A DNA stretch of 64,000 nt from Frigoriglobus tundricola (GTDB taxonomy: Bacteria > Planctomycetota > Planctomycetia > Gemmatales > Gemmataceae). The translations under genes and the position numbers were made by a program. Position 1 is the first letter of the stretch. Each line of letters starts with the position of its first letter. Below are positions 51,410 through 60,841 of this stretch, one piece after another. The stretch spans positions 930,001 to 994,000 of the forward strand of contig NZ_CP053452.2 of assembly GCF_013128195.2 (NCBI RefSeq), given 5' to 3'. The notes under the pieces were generated by a model, which was given only the letters and a program-made list of their open reading frames with translations, was not told where the DNA came from and did no database searches.

Positions 51410-52332
51410 GCCGGCGGGATTCCGTGTTGAAGGAGTTCGTCCGCGCCTTCGGCGAGGAGCATGGCGGCGAGTTCCTGACCCACGCCGACCGGGGCGGTGG
51501 CGAGCCCGCTGTGCGTCGCGACCACCCGCCGCGCTCCGTCCGGTGACAGGACCGCGCCGCGGACCGTCAGCACGCCGTCCAGCACCTTCGACGTGGCGCC
51601 GATCGGCACCAGGCACCCGCCGCCCAGCGTGTAGAGCATCGCCCGTTCGGCGCGCACGCGACAGAACGTGTCCGGGCAGCGCAGCGCCGCGACGAGGCGC
51701 TGCGCTTCGGCATCGCCCGCCCGGCACTCCAGCCCGATCGCGCCCTGGCCCACCGCGGGGAGCATCCAGCTCGGATCGAGGATCTCGGTGACGCGGTCGG
51801 CGAGCCCCAGGCGGACGAGACCGGCCTCGGCGAGGATGATGGCGTCGAGGTTCTGGTCGTCCAGCTTGCGGAGCCGGGTGTCGACGTTCCCGCGCAACTC
51901 GATCAGCTTCAGATCGGGCCGCCGGTTGAGCGCCTGGGCGCGGCGGCGGAGGCTGCTCGTGCCCACCGTTGCCCCGGCGGGCAGGTCGTCGAACCGCCGG
52001 TGCCTGCGGGAGACGAAAGCGTCACCGGTCGGCCCCCGCGGCGGAACGGCGACGAGTTCCAGTTGCGGTTCGGGGAGCGTGGGGAGGTCTTTGAGGCTGT
52101 GAACGGCCACGTCGGCGCGGCCGTCGAGCAGCGCGTTCTGAATGGCCTTGGTGAACACGCCGAAGCCGCCCATCGCAGACAGCGCGGACGCCTGATCGCG
52201 GTCGCCGTGCGTCTCAATGGTTACGAGTTCGACCGCCCGCGGCGCGGCGACCGGGCGCAGGCGGTCCGCAACGAAGTGGGCCTGCCAGAGCGCGAGCGGG
52301 CTGCCGCGGGTTCCGAGCCGGAGTGCGTTCAT
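51406..52332 (-). CDS. hemC: Porphobilinogen deaminase (hydroxymethylbilane synthase)
   Basis: 308 residues. It joins four porphobilinogens to hydroxymethylbilane in haem synthesis. N-terminal LRLGTRGSPLALWQAHFVADRL; ELVTIETHGDRDQ; AVHSLKDLPT; GTSSLRRRAQ and ELRGNVDTRLRKLD (substrate-binding Arg cluster) are typical; the cofactor Cys is in LGGGCLVPIGA. The start at 52332 overlaps the HIT gene stop by 4 bases and its own stop overlaps the ABC gene start by 4, so HIT, hemC and ABC form one operon. Confidence 0.96.
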   Translation of the reverse strand: MNALRLGTRGSPLALWQAHFVADRLRPVAAPRAVELVTIETHGDRDQASALSAMGGFGVFTKAIQNALLDGRADVAVHSLKDLPTLPEPQLELVAVPPRGPTGDAFVSRRHRRFDDLPAGATVGTSSLRRRAQALNRRPDLKLIELRGNVDTRLRKLDDQNLDAIILAEAGLVRLGLADRVTEILDPSWMLPAVGQGAIGLECRAGDAEAQRLVAALRCPDTFCRVRAERAMLYTLGGGCLVPIGATSKVLDGVLTVRGAVLSPDGARRVVATHSGLATAPVGVGQELAAMLLAEGADELLQHGIPPA

Positions 52333-52808
52333 GTTGTTGGTGCGTTGTGGGCCGTCAACCAGGCGCGGAGGCGGGCGCGGACCTCGTCCGGCGGGACCGT
52401 TCCCGTTTCGAGGCGGCGCTTCTCGGCCGGGTCGGTCTTCGCGCGTTCGAGCGCGATCCACACCGGTTGGAGCCGTTCCGGGTCGTCGGCGGACCGTGGG
52501 AAAACGTGCCAGTGCAGGTGCGGGACGAGGTTCCCGAGCAGTTCGTAGTTCAGCTTCTGCGGGCGGAAGCACGCCTCGATCGCTTCGGCCAGGAGCGCCA
52601 GTTCGTTCAGGAACGCCGCGCGGTTCGGGCCGAGCTGACTCAGTTCGGTGGCGTGTGCCCGGGAGGCGAGCAGGCAGTACCCGGTGTAGAACTGCCACGG
52701 CCCGACGAACGCGACCGAGTGCGGGAAGCGCCACACGAGGTCCGGCCGGTCGGCCGCGTGCAGGTCGGCGACCGTGCCACACATCGGGCAGTTCGGGTCC
52801 GTTGTCAT
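52329..52808 (-). CDS. HIT-family nucleotide-binding protein
   Basis: 159 residues. The histidine triad LVPHLHWHVFPR is present (HxHxH-type). The N-terminal CPMCG pair, followed by WRFPHSVAFVGPWQFYTGYCLLASRAHATELSQL, is the usual HIT start with a possible zinc site. HIT proteins hydrolyse nucleoside phosphoramidates or dinucleotides. ATG 52808. It is the first gene of the HIT-hemC-ABC operon (4-base overlap with hemC). Confidence 0.88.
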   Translation of the reverse strand: MTTDPNCPMCGTVADLHAADRPDLVWRFPHSVAFVGPWQFYTGYCLLASRAHATELSQLGPNRAAFLNELALLAEAIEACFRPQKLNYELLGNLVPHLHWHVFPRSADDPERLQPVWIALERAKTDPAEKRRLETGTVPPDEVRARLRAWLTAHNAPTT

Positions 52809-52838
52809 GCGGTTATCGTAAGTGGTGCCAGAAAAGAA

Positions 52839-52869
52839 GAAAGCCCCGGTCACGACGACCGGGGCTTTC
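52839..52869 (-). terminator. Rho-independent terminator after the TPM gene
   Basis: A strong stem aaagccccggtc/gaccggggcttt (52840-52851, 52857-52868) with a short loop. On the minus strand it follows the stop at 52886 and is followed by cttcttttc, a T-rich tail. It separates the TPM gene from the HIT-hemC-ABC operon. Confidence 0.85.
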
Positions 52870-52885
52870 GCGTTATTGCGGGTGG

Positions 52886-53944
52886 TTAGAAGTCGCCACC
52901 GCCGCCACCGAAGTCACCACCGCCACCGAAGTCACCGCCGCCACCGAAGTCGCCACCACCGCCACCGAAGTCGCCACCACCGCCGGTGTCACCACCGGAG
53001 CCGTCGTCAAAGCTGCCGCCGGCACCGGCATCGTCGCTGAAGTCGCCATCACCGGGCGCGCTACCTCCGGTGTCACCGCCGGACGAATAACCGTCGCCGG
53101 CGTAGGCGTCCGAACCGAAGCTGTGGCCACCGAACACGTTGTTGTAGAGCCACATGCCGGCCATCGCGCCGAACAGGCCACCGAGCAGGCCGGTCATGAA
53201 CCCGCCACCGCCGCCACCGCCGCCACCCCCGTAGCCGCCACCGCCACCGCCGCCACCGGTCAGCGCACGAATCACCCCGATGACCAGCCAGATGGCGAGC
53301 AGCACGACCAGCCCGATGCACACCCAACCCATGATGTTCGACCCTTGCTTTTTCGCGGCCTGGGTGCTTGAGTGGTTCGCGTTGTTCGTGGCCACCGTCG
53401 TACTCTTCAGATCCTTGATCACGTACTCCACCGCGGCTTGCAGCGCGTCGTCTCGGATCTTGAACTGTTCCGTGTCGGGTTTCCCCTTCGCGTCCTTGAA
53501 CGAGGTGAGCAGCAGGTCGCGGAGCTTCTGCTCGTTCTCGTTCGAGAAGCCGCGCTCGCGGGTGGTCTTGTCCGCAAGCACCTCGACGAAGCCGGGGCTG
53601 CGGCACACGAGGACGTAAATCCCCTTCTCCTTGTCACCAGTCGCAAGTGCCTTTGCCCAATCCTTGAAGAATTTCGCTTCATTGTCTTTCTTGAGGCCCG
53701 ATTTCTTATCGTCCGGCACGACCTGGTACGTGTCGATCGTGAGCGACAGCCCGTGATCAAACTTGGTGTTCCCGAACGTCGATTTGGCTTTGTCGATCCC
53801 GGAATCCGTGAACAGTTTGCCCTGGTCGAAAATGTGGAGCGTGCCGTCCTTCGGATCATTCGCCGCCAGTGCCGGTGTCGGCACCGTGAGTAGCCCGCCG
53901 GCCAGCAAGGCGAGCGTCGCCCAGCCCTTCGTCATCACGTTCAT
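52886..53944 (-). CDS. Secreted/anchored TPM-domain protein with a Gly-rich tail
   Basis: 352 residues. Signal peptide to about residue 28 (ATLALLAGGLLTVPTPALA). A TPM-type domain follows (LHIFDQGKLFTDSGIDKAKS to about 185, with TDKTT-like ADKTTRERGFSNENE). A membrane span (MGWVCIGLVVLLAIWLVIGVI, about 205-225) and a glycine-rich tail finish it, including about ten GGGGDFGGGGGDF-like units coded by nearly identical DNA repeats (52890-52990). TPM domains occur in phosphatase-like and photosystem-assembly proteins. Start ATG 53944. The tail looks like those of YgcG-type proteins. Confidence 0.83.
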   Translation of the reverse strand: MNVMTKGWATLALLAGGLLTVPTPALAANDPKDGTLHIFDQGKLFTDSGIDKAKSTFGNTKFDHGLSLTIDTYQVVPDDKKSGLKKDNEAKFFKDWAKALATGDKEKGIYVLVCRSPGFVEVLADKTTRERGFSNENEQKLRDLLLTSFKDAKGKPDTEQFKIRDDALQAAVEYVIKDLKSTTVATNNANHSSTQAAKKQGSNIMGWVCIGLVVLLAIWLVIGVIRALTGGGGGGGGYGGGGGGGGGGFMTGLLGGLFGAMAGMWLYNNVFGGHSFGSDAYAGDGYSSGGDTGGSAPGDGDFSDDAGAGGSFDDGSGGDTGGGGDFGGGGGDFGGGGDFGGGGDFGGGGGDF

Positions 53945-54081
53945 GGATTCTCCTTGCGGATAGCGGTAGGGCGCGCGTGCGCCACCACAAGACCCGACGC
54001 ATTCTATGTCACGGGGAACCAGAATCGGCGTTAAATCGCACCCGGTTTGGCCCTTCGGTCACCGATCCGGCCCACGCGGGG

Positions 54082-54087
54082 TATCAT
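54082..54087 (+). promoter_or_regulatory. Possible -10 element (TATCAT) upstream of hslV
   Basis: TATCAT at 54082-54087, followed by actcttatccg, is the most AT-rich hexamer in the gap between the TPM gene and hslV, about 95 bases before the GTG start. No clear -35; weak candidate only. Confidence 0.25.
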
Positions 54088-54179
54088 ACTCTTATCCGCT
54101 CGCGAGGAGTTTGCCCGATACCGTCCGGTCATCCGCGAGAGGAACACTCTGTATTCGCCCCACCCCGAGTGATCTTAAC

Positions 54180-54716
54180 GTGCCGAAGCTCCGCGCCACA
54201 ACTATTTTAGCCGTCCGGACTTCCGCGGGCGCCGCCATCGGCGGCGACGGCCAAGTCACGCTCGGCAACGTCGTGATGAAGGCCGACGCCAAAAAGGTTC
54301 GCAAACTGTACGACGGACAGGTTCTCGCCGGGTTCGCCGGCGCCGCCGCGGACGCGTTCAGCTTACTGGAGCGGTTCGAGCAGAAGCTCCGCGACCACCA
54401 GGGGTCCGTCCCGCGCGCCGCCACGGAACTGGCGAAGGAGTGGCGCACCGACCGCATCCTGCGGAAGCTGGAAGCGATGCTCGTGGTGCTGGACCGCGAC
54501 CACCTGCTCCTCGTCAGCGGCACCGGCGACGTGATCGCGCCCACGGACAACGTCCTGGCGATCGGTTCGGGCGGGTCATATGCACTGGCCGCGGCCCGCG
54601 CGCTGATGACACACACGCAACTGAAGCCGGCCGAGGTGGTCCGCGCCGGCCTGGAGATCGCCGGCGACCTGTGCATCTACACGAACCGCAACATCGACGT
54701 GCAAGAGCTGACGTGA
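54180..54716 (+). CDS. hslV: ATP-dependent protease subunit HslV (peptidase)
   Basis: 178 residues, usual length. The start is GTG 54180 ([22 protein letters not shown]); removal of six residues would expose the catalytic Thr (TTILAVR). Family stretches: [43 protein letters not shown] and [18 protein letters not shown], then [16 protein letters not shown] and ICIYTN-like [15 protein letters not shown]. It forms the proteolytic chamber with HslU. An LRR gene, unusually, lies between hslV and hslU; it starts in the hslV stop codon (TGATG). Confidence 0.95.
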   Translation: MPKLRATTILAVRTSAGAAIGGDGQVTLGNVVMKADAKKVRKLYDGQVLAGFAGAAADAFSLLERFEQKLRDHQGSVPRAATELAKEWRTDRILRKLEAMLVVLDRDHLLLVSGTGDVIAPTDNVLAIGSGGSYALAAARALMTHTQLKPAEVVRAGLEIAGDLCIYTNRNIDVQELT

Positions 54717-55531
54717 TGGCGGACATCCCCGACGAACAAGCCGCGCTCCTGGTCGCGATCGTCGCGAACCCAGACGACGACACTCCGCGCCTCGTCTACG
54801 CCGACTGGCTCCAGGAACACGGCGACGAGGAGCAGGCGCGGTTCATCCGCGATTCGATCGCGCTCGAGTGGCTAGAAGACTATGAGGACGATAAGCGCCA
54901 GACGATCGCGATGCGACTCGACAAGATCGAGCACCGAAACGGCTTACGCTGGTTGAACGCGGTCGGGGTGCGGGCGACAGACGTGGCCTATGATCGGGGG
55001 ATGGTGGAGGGAGTCGTCTACAACGGCGCCAGTGCTTTCTGGGAGGACGCCGCGGTGCTCTTCACGCGCGCACCGATTCGTGACCTGACCATCCACAACA
55101 TGATAGCAAGCGATTTGGACCCAGATTGGTTGGACGTGATGGCCGACGTGTCGCACTTCGCCCGGCTTCGCGTGCTCCGACTCTCGAATAGTGGTTGGCC
55201 GGTCACGTCGAGCGGGTGGGAACGGTTCATCACGTCACCTCACCTTGCCAATCTGGAAGAACTGTCCGTCCGGTCGGCGGGGCTGACCGACAACGACATG
55301 GCCCTGTTCGATCGGTGCGAACACCTCGTTAATCTGGAAGAACTGTACCTGGCCGGAAACGGACTGACGGCCGAGGGGGCGCTCGCGGTCGTGCGGTCGC
55401 CCCGGTTGCCGCGCCTGCGGCGGCTCAGCCTCGCTAACAACGACATCGTGGCGGACCGCAGGCGCGGCTCGGCGTACCTCGCCCTGATCGACGCGCTCCA
55501 CGAACGGTTCGACGGCACGCACGCATTGTGA
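54716..55531 (+). CDS. TIGR02996-domain protein with leucine-rich repeats, inside the hslVU operon
   Basis: 271 residues. The TIGR02996 domain is clear at the N-terminus (DEQAALLVAIVANPDDDTPR then LVYADWLQEHGDEEQARFIR). The rest has LRR-like units (LRVLRLSNSGWPVTSSGWERF, LEELSVRSAGLTDNDMALF, LEELYLAGNGLTAEGALAVV, LRRLSLANNDIVAD). The ATG shares bases with the hslV TGA (TGATG), so it is translationally coupled to the protease. hslU begins 36 bases after its stop. It may be a passenger or a partner of HslVU; only position suggests the latter. Confidence 0.87.
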   Translation: MADIPDEQAALLVAIVANPDDDTPRLVYADWLQEHGDEEQARFIRDSIALEWLEDYEDDKRQTIAMRLDKIEHRNGLRWLNAVGVRATDVAYDRGMVEGVVYNGASAFWEDAAVLFTRAPIRDLTIHNMIASDLDPDWLDVMADVSHFARLRVLRLSNSGWPVTSSGWERFITSPHLANLEELSVRSAGLTDNDMALFDRCEHLVNLEELYLAGNGLTAEGALAVVRSPRLPRLRRLSLANNDIVADRRRGSAYLALIDALHERFDGTHAL

Positions 55532-55567
55532 GCGATCCGGTATTCACGCCGGTTTGGAGAGAGACCC

Positions 55568-56914
55568 GTGACAGACGCAATGACCCCGAAGCAGATCGTG
55601 GCGGAGCTGGACAAGTACATCGTGGGGCAAACGGCCGCGAAGAAGGCGGTCGCGGTCGCCATCCGCAACCGCTGGCGGCGGCAGCAGCTCCCGCCCGAGC
55701 TGCGCCGGGACGTGACCCCCAAGAACATCATCCTCGTCGGCCCGACCGGCGTCGGGAAGACGGAGATCGCACGCCGCCTCGCCTCCCTCGTGGGCGCGCC
55801 GTTCATCAAGGTCGAGGCGACCAAGTTCACCGAGGTCGGCTACGTCGGCCGCGACGTGGAGAGCATCATCCGCGACCTGACCGAGGCCGGGATCGGCCTG
55901 GTCCGGCTCGAGATGCGCGCGAAGGTGCAGGAGAAGGCCCGGGAGAAGGTGACCGAGCGGCTCCTCGACCTGCTCGTGCCGGCCCCCAAGAACTCGCCCT
56001 GGGAACCCGAGCAGGAGAAGGAAGAGAACGAGCGCCGCCAGCGGACCCGCGAGAAGTTCCGCGCCAAGCTCGAAGCGGGCGAGTTGGAGGACCGCGTCGT
56101 GGAGCTGAGCGTGGAGCAAAAGGCCACGCCGGTGCAGATCTTCTCCAACCTCGGCATGGAGAACATGGACGTCGACCTCCAGGGCATGTTCGACAAGATG
56201 ATGCCCAAGAACGCGCAGCCGCGCCAGCTCCCGGTCAAGGACGCCCGCAAGGTGCTGCTCGAACAGGAGACGGACGCCCTCATCGACCGCGCCGCGGTGG
56301 TCGAGCAGGCGGTGGAGCGGGTCGAGAACCACGGCATCGTGTTCCTCGACGAGATCGACAAAGTGTGTGGCCCATCGTCCGGCCACGGCCCGGACGTGTC
56401 GCGCCAGGGGGTCCAGCGCGACCTGCTTCCGGTGGTCGAGGGCACCACGGTGAACACGAAGCACGGCCCGGTGAAGACGGACCACATCCTGTTCATCGCC
56501 GCCGGGGCGTTCCACACCTCGAAGCCGGCCGACTTGATGCCGGAACTCCAGGGCCGGTTCCCGATCCGCGTGGAACTCACGGACCTGACGCGGGCCGACT
56601 TCCTGCGCGTGCTGACCGAACCGAAGCACGCGCTGCCGAAGCAGTACGCCGAGCTGCTCAAGACCGAGGGCGTGGAACTGGAGTTCACGCGCGACGGACT
56701 GGAAGCGCTCGCGGACATCGCGTTCGACGTGAACCGCACGAACCAGAACATCGGCGCCCGGCGGCTGCACACGGTCATCGAAAAGGTGGTGGAGGAGATC
56801 AGCTTCGACGGCCCGGACCTGGCGCAGAAGAAAGTCGCGATCGACGGGAAGTTCGTCCGCGACCGGCTCGGCCCCATCACCCAGCGCGAGGACCTGAGCC
56901 GGTTCATCCTGTAG
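55568..56914 (+). CDS. hslU: ATP-dependent protease ATPase subunit HslU
   Basis: 448 residues. N-terminal MTPKQIVAELDKYIVGQTAAKKAVAVAIRNRWRR is the HslU hallmark; Walker A GPTGVGKT (58-65), then KVEATKFTEVGYVGRDVESIIRDL (pore-loop GYVG), Walker B GIVFLDEIDKV, and FIAAGAFHTSKPADLMPELQGRFPIRVEL. The I-domain (about 110-240) is present and charge-rich. GTG 55568 has GGAGAG 8 bases upstream; ATG 55580 is an alternative. It unfolds substrates for HslV; both genes here are split by the LRR gene. Confidence 0.95.
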   Translation: MTDAMTPKQIVAELDKYIVGQTAAKKAVAVAIRNRWRRQQLPPELRRDVTPKNIILVGPTGVGKTEIARRLASLVGAPFIKVEATKFTEVGYVGRDVESIIRDLTEAGIGLVRLEMRAKVQEKAREKVTERLLDLLVPAPKNSPWEPEQEKEENERRQRTREKFRAKLEAGELEDRVVELSVEQKATPVQIFSNLGMENMDVDLQGMFDKMMPKNAQPRQLPVKDARKVLLEQETDALIDRAAVVEQAVERVENHGIVFLDEIDKVCGPSSGHGPDVSRQGVQRDLLPVVEGTTVNTKHGPVKTDHILFIAAGAFHTSKPADLMPELQGRFPIRVELTDLTRADFLRVLTEPKHALPKQYAELLKTEGVELEFTRDGLEALADIAFDVNRTNQNIGARRLHTVIEKVVEEISFDGPDLAQKKVAIDGKFVRDRLGPITQREDLSRFIL

Positions 56915-56953
56915 AGGCCGGTTCCCGCGTGTGGGCATGTTCCTGGGCAGTAG

Positions 56954-57023
56954 GTCACTCGCTCCGCGAGTGACACTCTCCCATTTCGAGTCGGTGGCGG
57001 GTGTCACTCGCGGAGCGAGTGAC
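56954..57023. repeat. Pair of GTCACTCGC palindromes between convergent genes
   Basis: Two 21-base palindromes (gtcactcgctccgcgagtgac at 56954-56974 split by a 3-base loop, and its complement-like gtcactcgcggagcgagtg... at 57003-57023) stand 28 bases apart. Each can form a 9-bp stem, and together a longer one. They lie between the ends of hslU and the phosphoketolase gene, so they may stop transcription from both sides. Confidence 0.75.
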
Positions 57024-57066
57024 CCACTTTCTACAACCCCGATCACTCAATCGCACTTCCGAACAC

Positions 57067-59472
57067 TCACTTGTTGTCCCCGGCGGTGTCGGTCGAGCCG
57101 CTCGGCACTACTCCCCGCTTGCCCCAGGTCCAGCCGCTCACCTCGGGCATGTCGGTGCCGCGCTGCGTGATGTAGTGCCGGTGCTCGGCGTGCTTCGCCT
57201 CCATCGCCTTCACCACGTGCCCCGCGCGGGCCGCGAGCCCCGGCGTCCGCTCGATCACGTCGATCACCAGCTTGAACCGGTCGATCTCGTTCAGTACGCA
57301 CATGTCGAACGGCGTGGTGGTCGTGCCCTCCTCCTTGTACCCGCGGACGTGGAAGTTGCCGTGGTTCGCGCGCCGGTACGTGAGCCGGTGGATCAGCCAC
57401 GGGTAGCCGTGGAAGTTGAAGATCACCGGTTTGGTCTTCGTGAACAGCGCGTCGAACTCCGCGTCCGAGAGCCCGTGCGGGTGCTCCTTCGTCGGCTGGA
57501 GCTTCATCAGGTCCACGACGTTCACCACCCGCACCTTGAGGTCCGGGAGGTGCTGCCGGAGCAGGTCCGCGGCGGCGAGCACCTCCATCGTCGGCACGTC
57601 GCCGCAGCACCCGAGGACCACGTCGGGCTCGCCGGTGCCCGCGCTCGAGGCCCAGTCCCAGATGCCCGCGCCGTCGGCGCAGTGTTTGACGGCCTCGTCC
57701 ATCGTGAGCCACTGCGGGGCCGGCTGCTTCCCGGCCACCACCACGTTCACGTAGTTCACGCTCCGCAGGCAGTGGTCGGTGACGGAGAGCAGGCAGTTCG
57801 CGTCCGGCGGCAGGTACACGCGGATCACCTCCGCCTTCTTGTTCACCACGTGGTCGATGAACCCCGGGTCCTGGTGGCTGAACCCGTTGTGGTCCTGGCG
57901 CCACACGTGCGAGCTGAGCAGGTAGTTGAGGCTCGCGACCGGGGCGCGCCACGGGATGTGGCGGCACACCTTCAGCCACTTCGCGTGCTGGTTGAACATC
58001 GAATCGACGATGTGGATGAACGCCTCGTAGCAACTAAAGAACCCGTGCCGCCCGGTGAGCAGGTAGCCCTCGAGCCAGCCCTGGCACTGGTGCTCGCTCA
58101 GCACCTCCATCGCCCGGCCGTCGGGGGCCTGGTGGGTGCCGTCGGGGCGGATCTCCGCGGTGTAGCAGCGGTCCGTCACGTCGAGGACGTCCTGCCACCG
58201 GTTGGACGCGAGTTCGTCCGGGCTGAACAGGCGGAAGTTCTTGGCGTCCGCGTTCAGCTTCATCACGTCGCGCAGGTACTTGCCCTGCACGCGCGTGGCC
58301 TCCGCCACGGCCCCGCCCGGCCCCGGCACGCTAACGGCGTATTCCTTGTAGTCGGGCAGTTTCATCGCTTTCCGCAGCAGCCCGCCGTTGGCGTGCGGGT
58401 TCGCGCCCATGCGCTTCGTGCCCGTCGGGGCCAGGTCCGCGAGATCGGCGTTGAAGCGCCCGCTGGCGTCGAACAGCTCCTCCGGCCGGTACGACTTCAT
58501 CCAGCCTTCCAGCACGCGGATGTGGTCCGGCGTCGCGGCGTTCTCCATCGGCACCTGGTGACTCCGCCACGAGCCCTCGCACTGCTTGCCGTCGATCTCG
58601 TGTGGGCACGTCCACCCCTTCGGCGTGCGTAGCACGATCATCGGCCACGCCGGGCGCCCCGAAAACCCCTTCGTGCGCGCTTCGGTCTGGATGCTCTTGA
58701 TCTCGGCCACGCAGGCGTCGAGCGCCTCCGCCATCTGTTTGTGGAGCGGCATCGGGTCGTGGCCGGTCACGAAGTACGGCTTGTAGCCGTAGCCCTCCAT
58801 CAGCTTGCGGAGTTCGTCTTCCGGGATGCGGGCCAGGAAGCAGGGGTTGGCGATCTTGTAGCCGTTCAGGTGCAGGATGGGGAGGACCGCGCCGTCGCGG
58901 ACCGGATCGAGGAACTTGTTCGAGTGCCAGCTCGTGGCGAGGGGGCCGGTCTCGGCCTCGCCGTCGCCCACGACGCACGCCGCGATCAGATCGGGGTTGT
59001 CGAACACGGCGCCGAAGGCGTGCGAGAGCGAGTACCCGAGTTCGCCGCCCTCGTGGATGCTGCCCGGCGTCTCCGGCGCGACGTGGCTCGGAATCCCGCC
59101 GGGGAAGCTGAACTGCTTGAACAGCCGTTGCAAGCCGGCCGCGTCGTGCGCGATGTGCGGGTACACCTCGGTGTAAGTGCCTTCGAGGTACACGTTCGCG
59201 ACGATGCCCGGGCCGCCGTGGCCGGGGCCGCAAACGTACAGCACGTTCAGGTCGCGTTGCTTGATGACGCGGTTGAGGTGAACGTACACGAAGTTGAGGC
59301 CCGGCGTGGTGCCCCAGTGGCCGAGCAACCGCGGCTTCACGTGCTCCTTGCGCAGCGGCTCGCGCAGGAGCGGGTTGTCGAGCAGATAGATCTGGCCCAC
59401 GGAGAGGTAGTTCGCGGCACGCCAGTACGCGTCCATCTTCTGGAGCAGCGCGTCCGAGAGTCCGTCAGCCAT
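57067..59472 (-). CDS. Phosphoketolase (xylulose-5-phosphate/fructose-6-phosphate)
   Basis: 801 residues, normal length. It splits xylulose-5-P or fructose-6-P with phosphate into acetyl-phosphate and an aldose phosphate, using thiamine diphosphate. Typical stretches: [79 protein letters not shown] (ThDP-binding GDGE), [11 protein letters not shown] and [17 protein letters not shown]. The stop region overlaps nothing, and the start (59472) overlaps the end of ackA by 8 bases, so acetyl-phosphate made here is passed to acetate kinase. Sometimes called xfp or xpk. Confidence 0.94.
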   Translation of the reverse strand: MADGLSDALLQKMDAYWRAANYLSVGQIYLLDNPLLREPLRKEHVKPRLLGHWGTTPGLNFVYVHLNRVIKQRDLNVLYVCGPGHGGPGIVANVYLEGTYTEVYPHIAHDAAGLQRLFKQFSFPGGIPSHVAPETPGSIHEGGELGYSLSHAFGAVFDNPDLIAACVVGDGEAETGPLATSWHSNKFLDPVRDGAVLPILHLNGYKIANPCFLARIPEDELRKLMEGYGYKPYFVTGHDPMPLHKQMAEALDACVAEIKSIQTEARTKGFSGRPAWPMIVLRTPKGWTCPHEIDGKQCEGSWRSHQVPMENAATPDHIRVLEGWMKSYRPEELFDASGRFNADLADLAPTGTKRMGANPHANGGLLRKAMKLPDYKEYAVSVPGPGGAVAEATRVQGKYLRDVMKLNADAKNFRLFSPDELASNRWQDVLDVTDRCYTAEIRPDGTHQAPDGRAMEVLSEHQCQGWLEGYLLTGRHGFFSCYEAFIHIVDSMFNQHAKWLKVCRHIPWRAPVASLNYLLSSHVWRQDHNGFSHQDPGFIDHVVNKKAEVIRVYLPPDANCLLSVTDHCLRSVNYVNVVVAGKQPAPQWLTMDEAVKHCADGAGIWDWASSAGTGEPDVVLGCCGDVPTMEVLAAADLLRQHLPDLKVRVVNVVDLMKLQPTKEHPHGLSDAEFDALFTKTKPVIFNFHGYPWLIHRLTYRRANHGNFHVRGYKEEGTTTTPFDMCVLNEIDRFKLVIDVIERTPGLAARAGHVVKAMEAKHAEHRHYITQRGTDMPEVSGWTWGKRGVVPSGSTDTAGDNK

Positions 59473-60619
59473 GAGGGGGTCCTTGTGGGGGCGGTACCGA
59501 GGTTTTAGCGAGTAGGCGGAACACGCTGCGCGCCATCATGGATTCTTCATTCGTGGGAATGACGCGCACCGTGACCGGCGCGGCCGCTTCCGAGATGATC
59601 GGCGCACTTGTGGAGTTACGCTCCTCTGCAAGTCTCACGCCGAAGAACGACAACCCTTCACAAATGCGGGCACGAACGAGCGGCGCGTTCTCACCGATGC
59701 CGCCCGAGAACACGAGGGTGTCCAGCCCGTTCAGCGCCGCGGCCATCGCGCCGATCCACTTACGCGCCTGGTAACAGAACACCGCGACCGCTTCGGCCGC
59801 GCGCGGGTCGCTCGCCTCGTGGGCGAGCAAATCGCGGACGTCCGCGCTCGTTTCGGAGATGCCGCGGAGGCCCGATTCGCGGTTCACGAGCGCGTCGAGT
59901 TGGTCCGCGCTCGGTTTCTCGGATCTCAGGAAGTAGATCAGTACGCCGGGGTCGAGGTCGCCGGTGCGCGTGCCCATGACGAGGCCGCCGGTGGGCGTGA
60001 AGCCCATCGTGGTGTCGATGCACCTCCCGTTGTGGACCGCGGCGAGGCTCGCGCCGGACCCGAGGTGTGCGAAAACGACGCGCCCGTGTGCCGCTTCCGC
60101 ACCCGCGATGCGGGCGAGCTCTTCGAGGAGGTATTCGTAAGAGATGCCGTGGAAGCCGTACCGGCGCACGCCCTGAGCCTGATACCGGCGCGGGATGGGT
60201 AGCGTGCGGGCGACGGTGGGGAGGTCGCGGTGGAACGCGGTGTCGAAGCACGCGACCTGCGGCACCCCCGGGCACCTGGCGGCGAACGCGGCGATCAGTT
60301 CGAGTTCGGCGGGGAGGTGCGTCGGGTCGAGCGCTTTAAGGCGGTCCAGATCGCGCAGAAGGTCCGGCGTGACGAGCGCCGGCGCGGTGTGCTCCGGCCC
60401 GCCGTGAACGAGCCGGTGCCCGATGCCCGCGAGTCCGGACAGCGCCCCCTGCCCTTCGAGCGCGTCCAGCACCGCCCGCGCGGCCCCGGCGCGTTCGATC
60501 TTTCCGCGCGCCCGCTCCTGCGGCGGATCACCCGCGCCGAACACGGCGAACTTCACACTGGACGAGCCGCCGTTGACCGCCAGGACGCGAGTCGCGCCGG
60601 CCGAGTGATCGAGTGTCAT
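59465..60619 (-). CDS. ackA: Acetate kinase
   Basis: 384 residues. It interconverts acetyl-phosphate and acetate with ATP formation. [15 protein letters not shown] (N-terminal phosphate site), [38 protein letters not shown] (active-site His), [37 protein letters not shown], and [15 protein letters not shown] are the acetate kinase signatures. Start at 60619. It is the upstream gene of a two-gene operon with phosphoketolase (8-base overlap), a route from sugar phosphates to acetate with ATP gain. A hairpin terminator lies upstream at 60638. Confidence 0.95.
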   Translation of the reverse strand: MTLDHSAGATRVLAVNGGSSSVKFAVFGAGDPPQERARGKIERAGAARAVLDALEGQGALSGLAGIGHRLVHGGPEHTAPALVTPDLLRDLDRLKALDPTHLPAELELIAAFAARCPGVPQVACFDTAFHRDLPTVARTLPIPRRYQAQGVRRYGFHGISYEYLLEELARIAGAEAAHGRVVFAHLGSGASLAAVHNGRCIDTTMGFTPTGGLVMGTRTGDLDPGVLIYFLRSEKPSADQLDALVNRESGLRGISETSADVRDLLAHEASDPRAAEAVAVFCYQARKWIGAMAAALNGLDTLVFSGGIGENAPLVRARICEGLSFFGVRLAEERNSTSAPIISEAAAPVTVRVIPTNEESMMARSVFRLLAKTSVPPPQGPPHG

Positions 60620-60637
60620 CCGATGCCCGCGGGTTCA

Positions 60638-60674
60638 GGGCGACAGGGCAGCTATTCTAGCCGCCCTGTCGCCC
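60638..60674 (-). terminator. Hairpin between the HEAT-like gene and ackA
   Basis: A 12-bp perfect stem gggcgacagggc/gccctgtcgccc (60638-60649, 60663-60674) with a 13-base AT-rich loop. It lies in the 220-base gap between the end of the minus-strand HEAT-like gene and the ackA start; it may end the former's transcript. No T-run. Confidence 0.6.
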
Positions 60675-60841
60675 CGCGTTCACCCCAGAGCCGGAACAGT
60701 GAGTTGTGACCGGGCACGGTCGCCCCGCTTGGCGAACGCGACTCACAAAGACGGCCCAGGGGTTTACACGCCTCGTGTGAGGAGGCAGCGAGCCGCTTTG
60801 AAACGCGAGTCGATCATTTTCCCGCAGTTACCTTAAGCGCC

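Noticed and set aside
52890..52990. Short regular repeats that could look like a CRISPR array
   Set aside because: They lie inside a reading frame, encode Gly/Asp/Phe units, and lack unique spacers of 30 or more bases.
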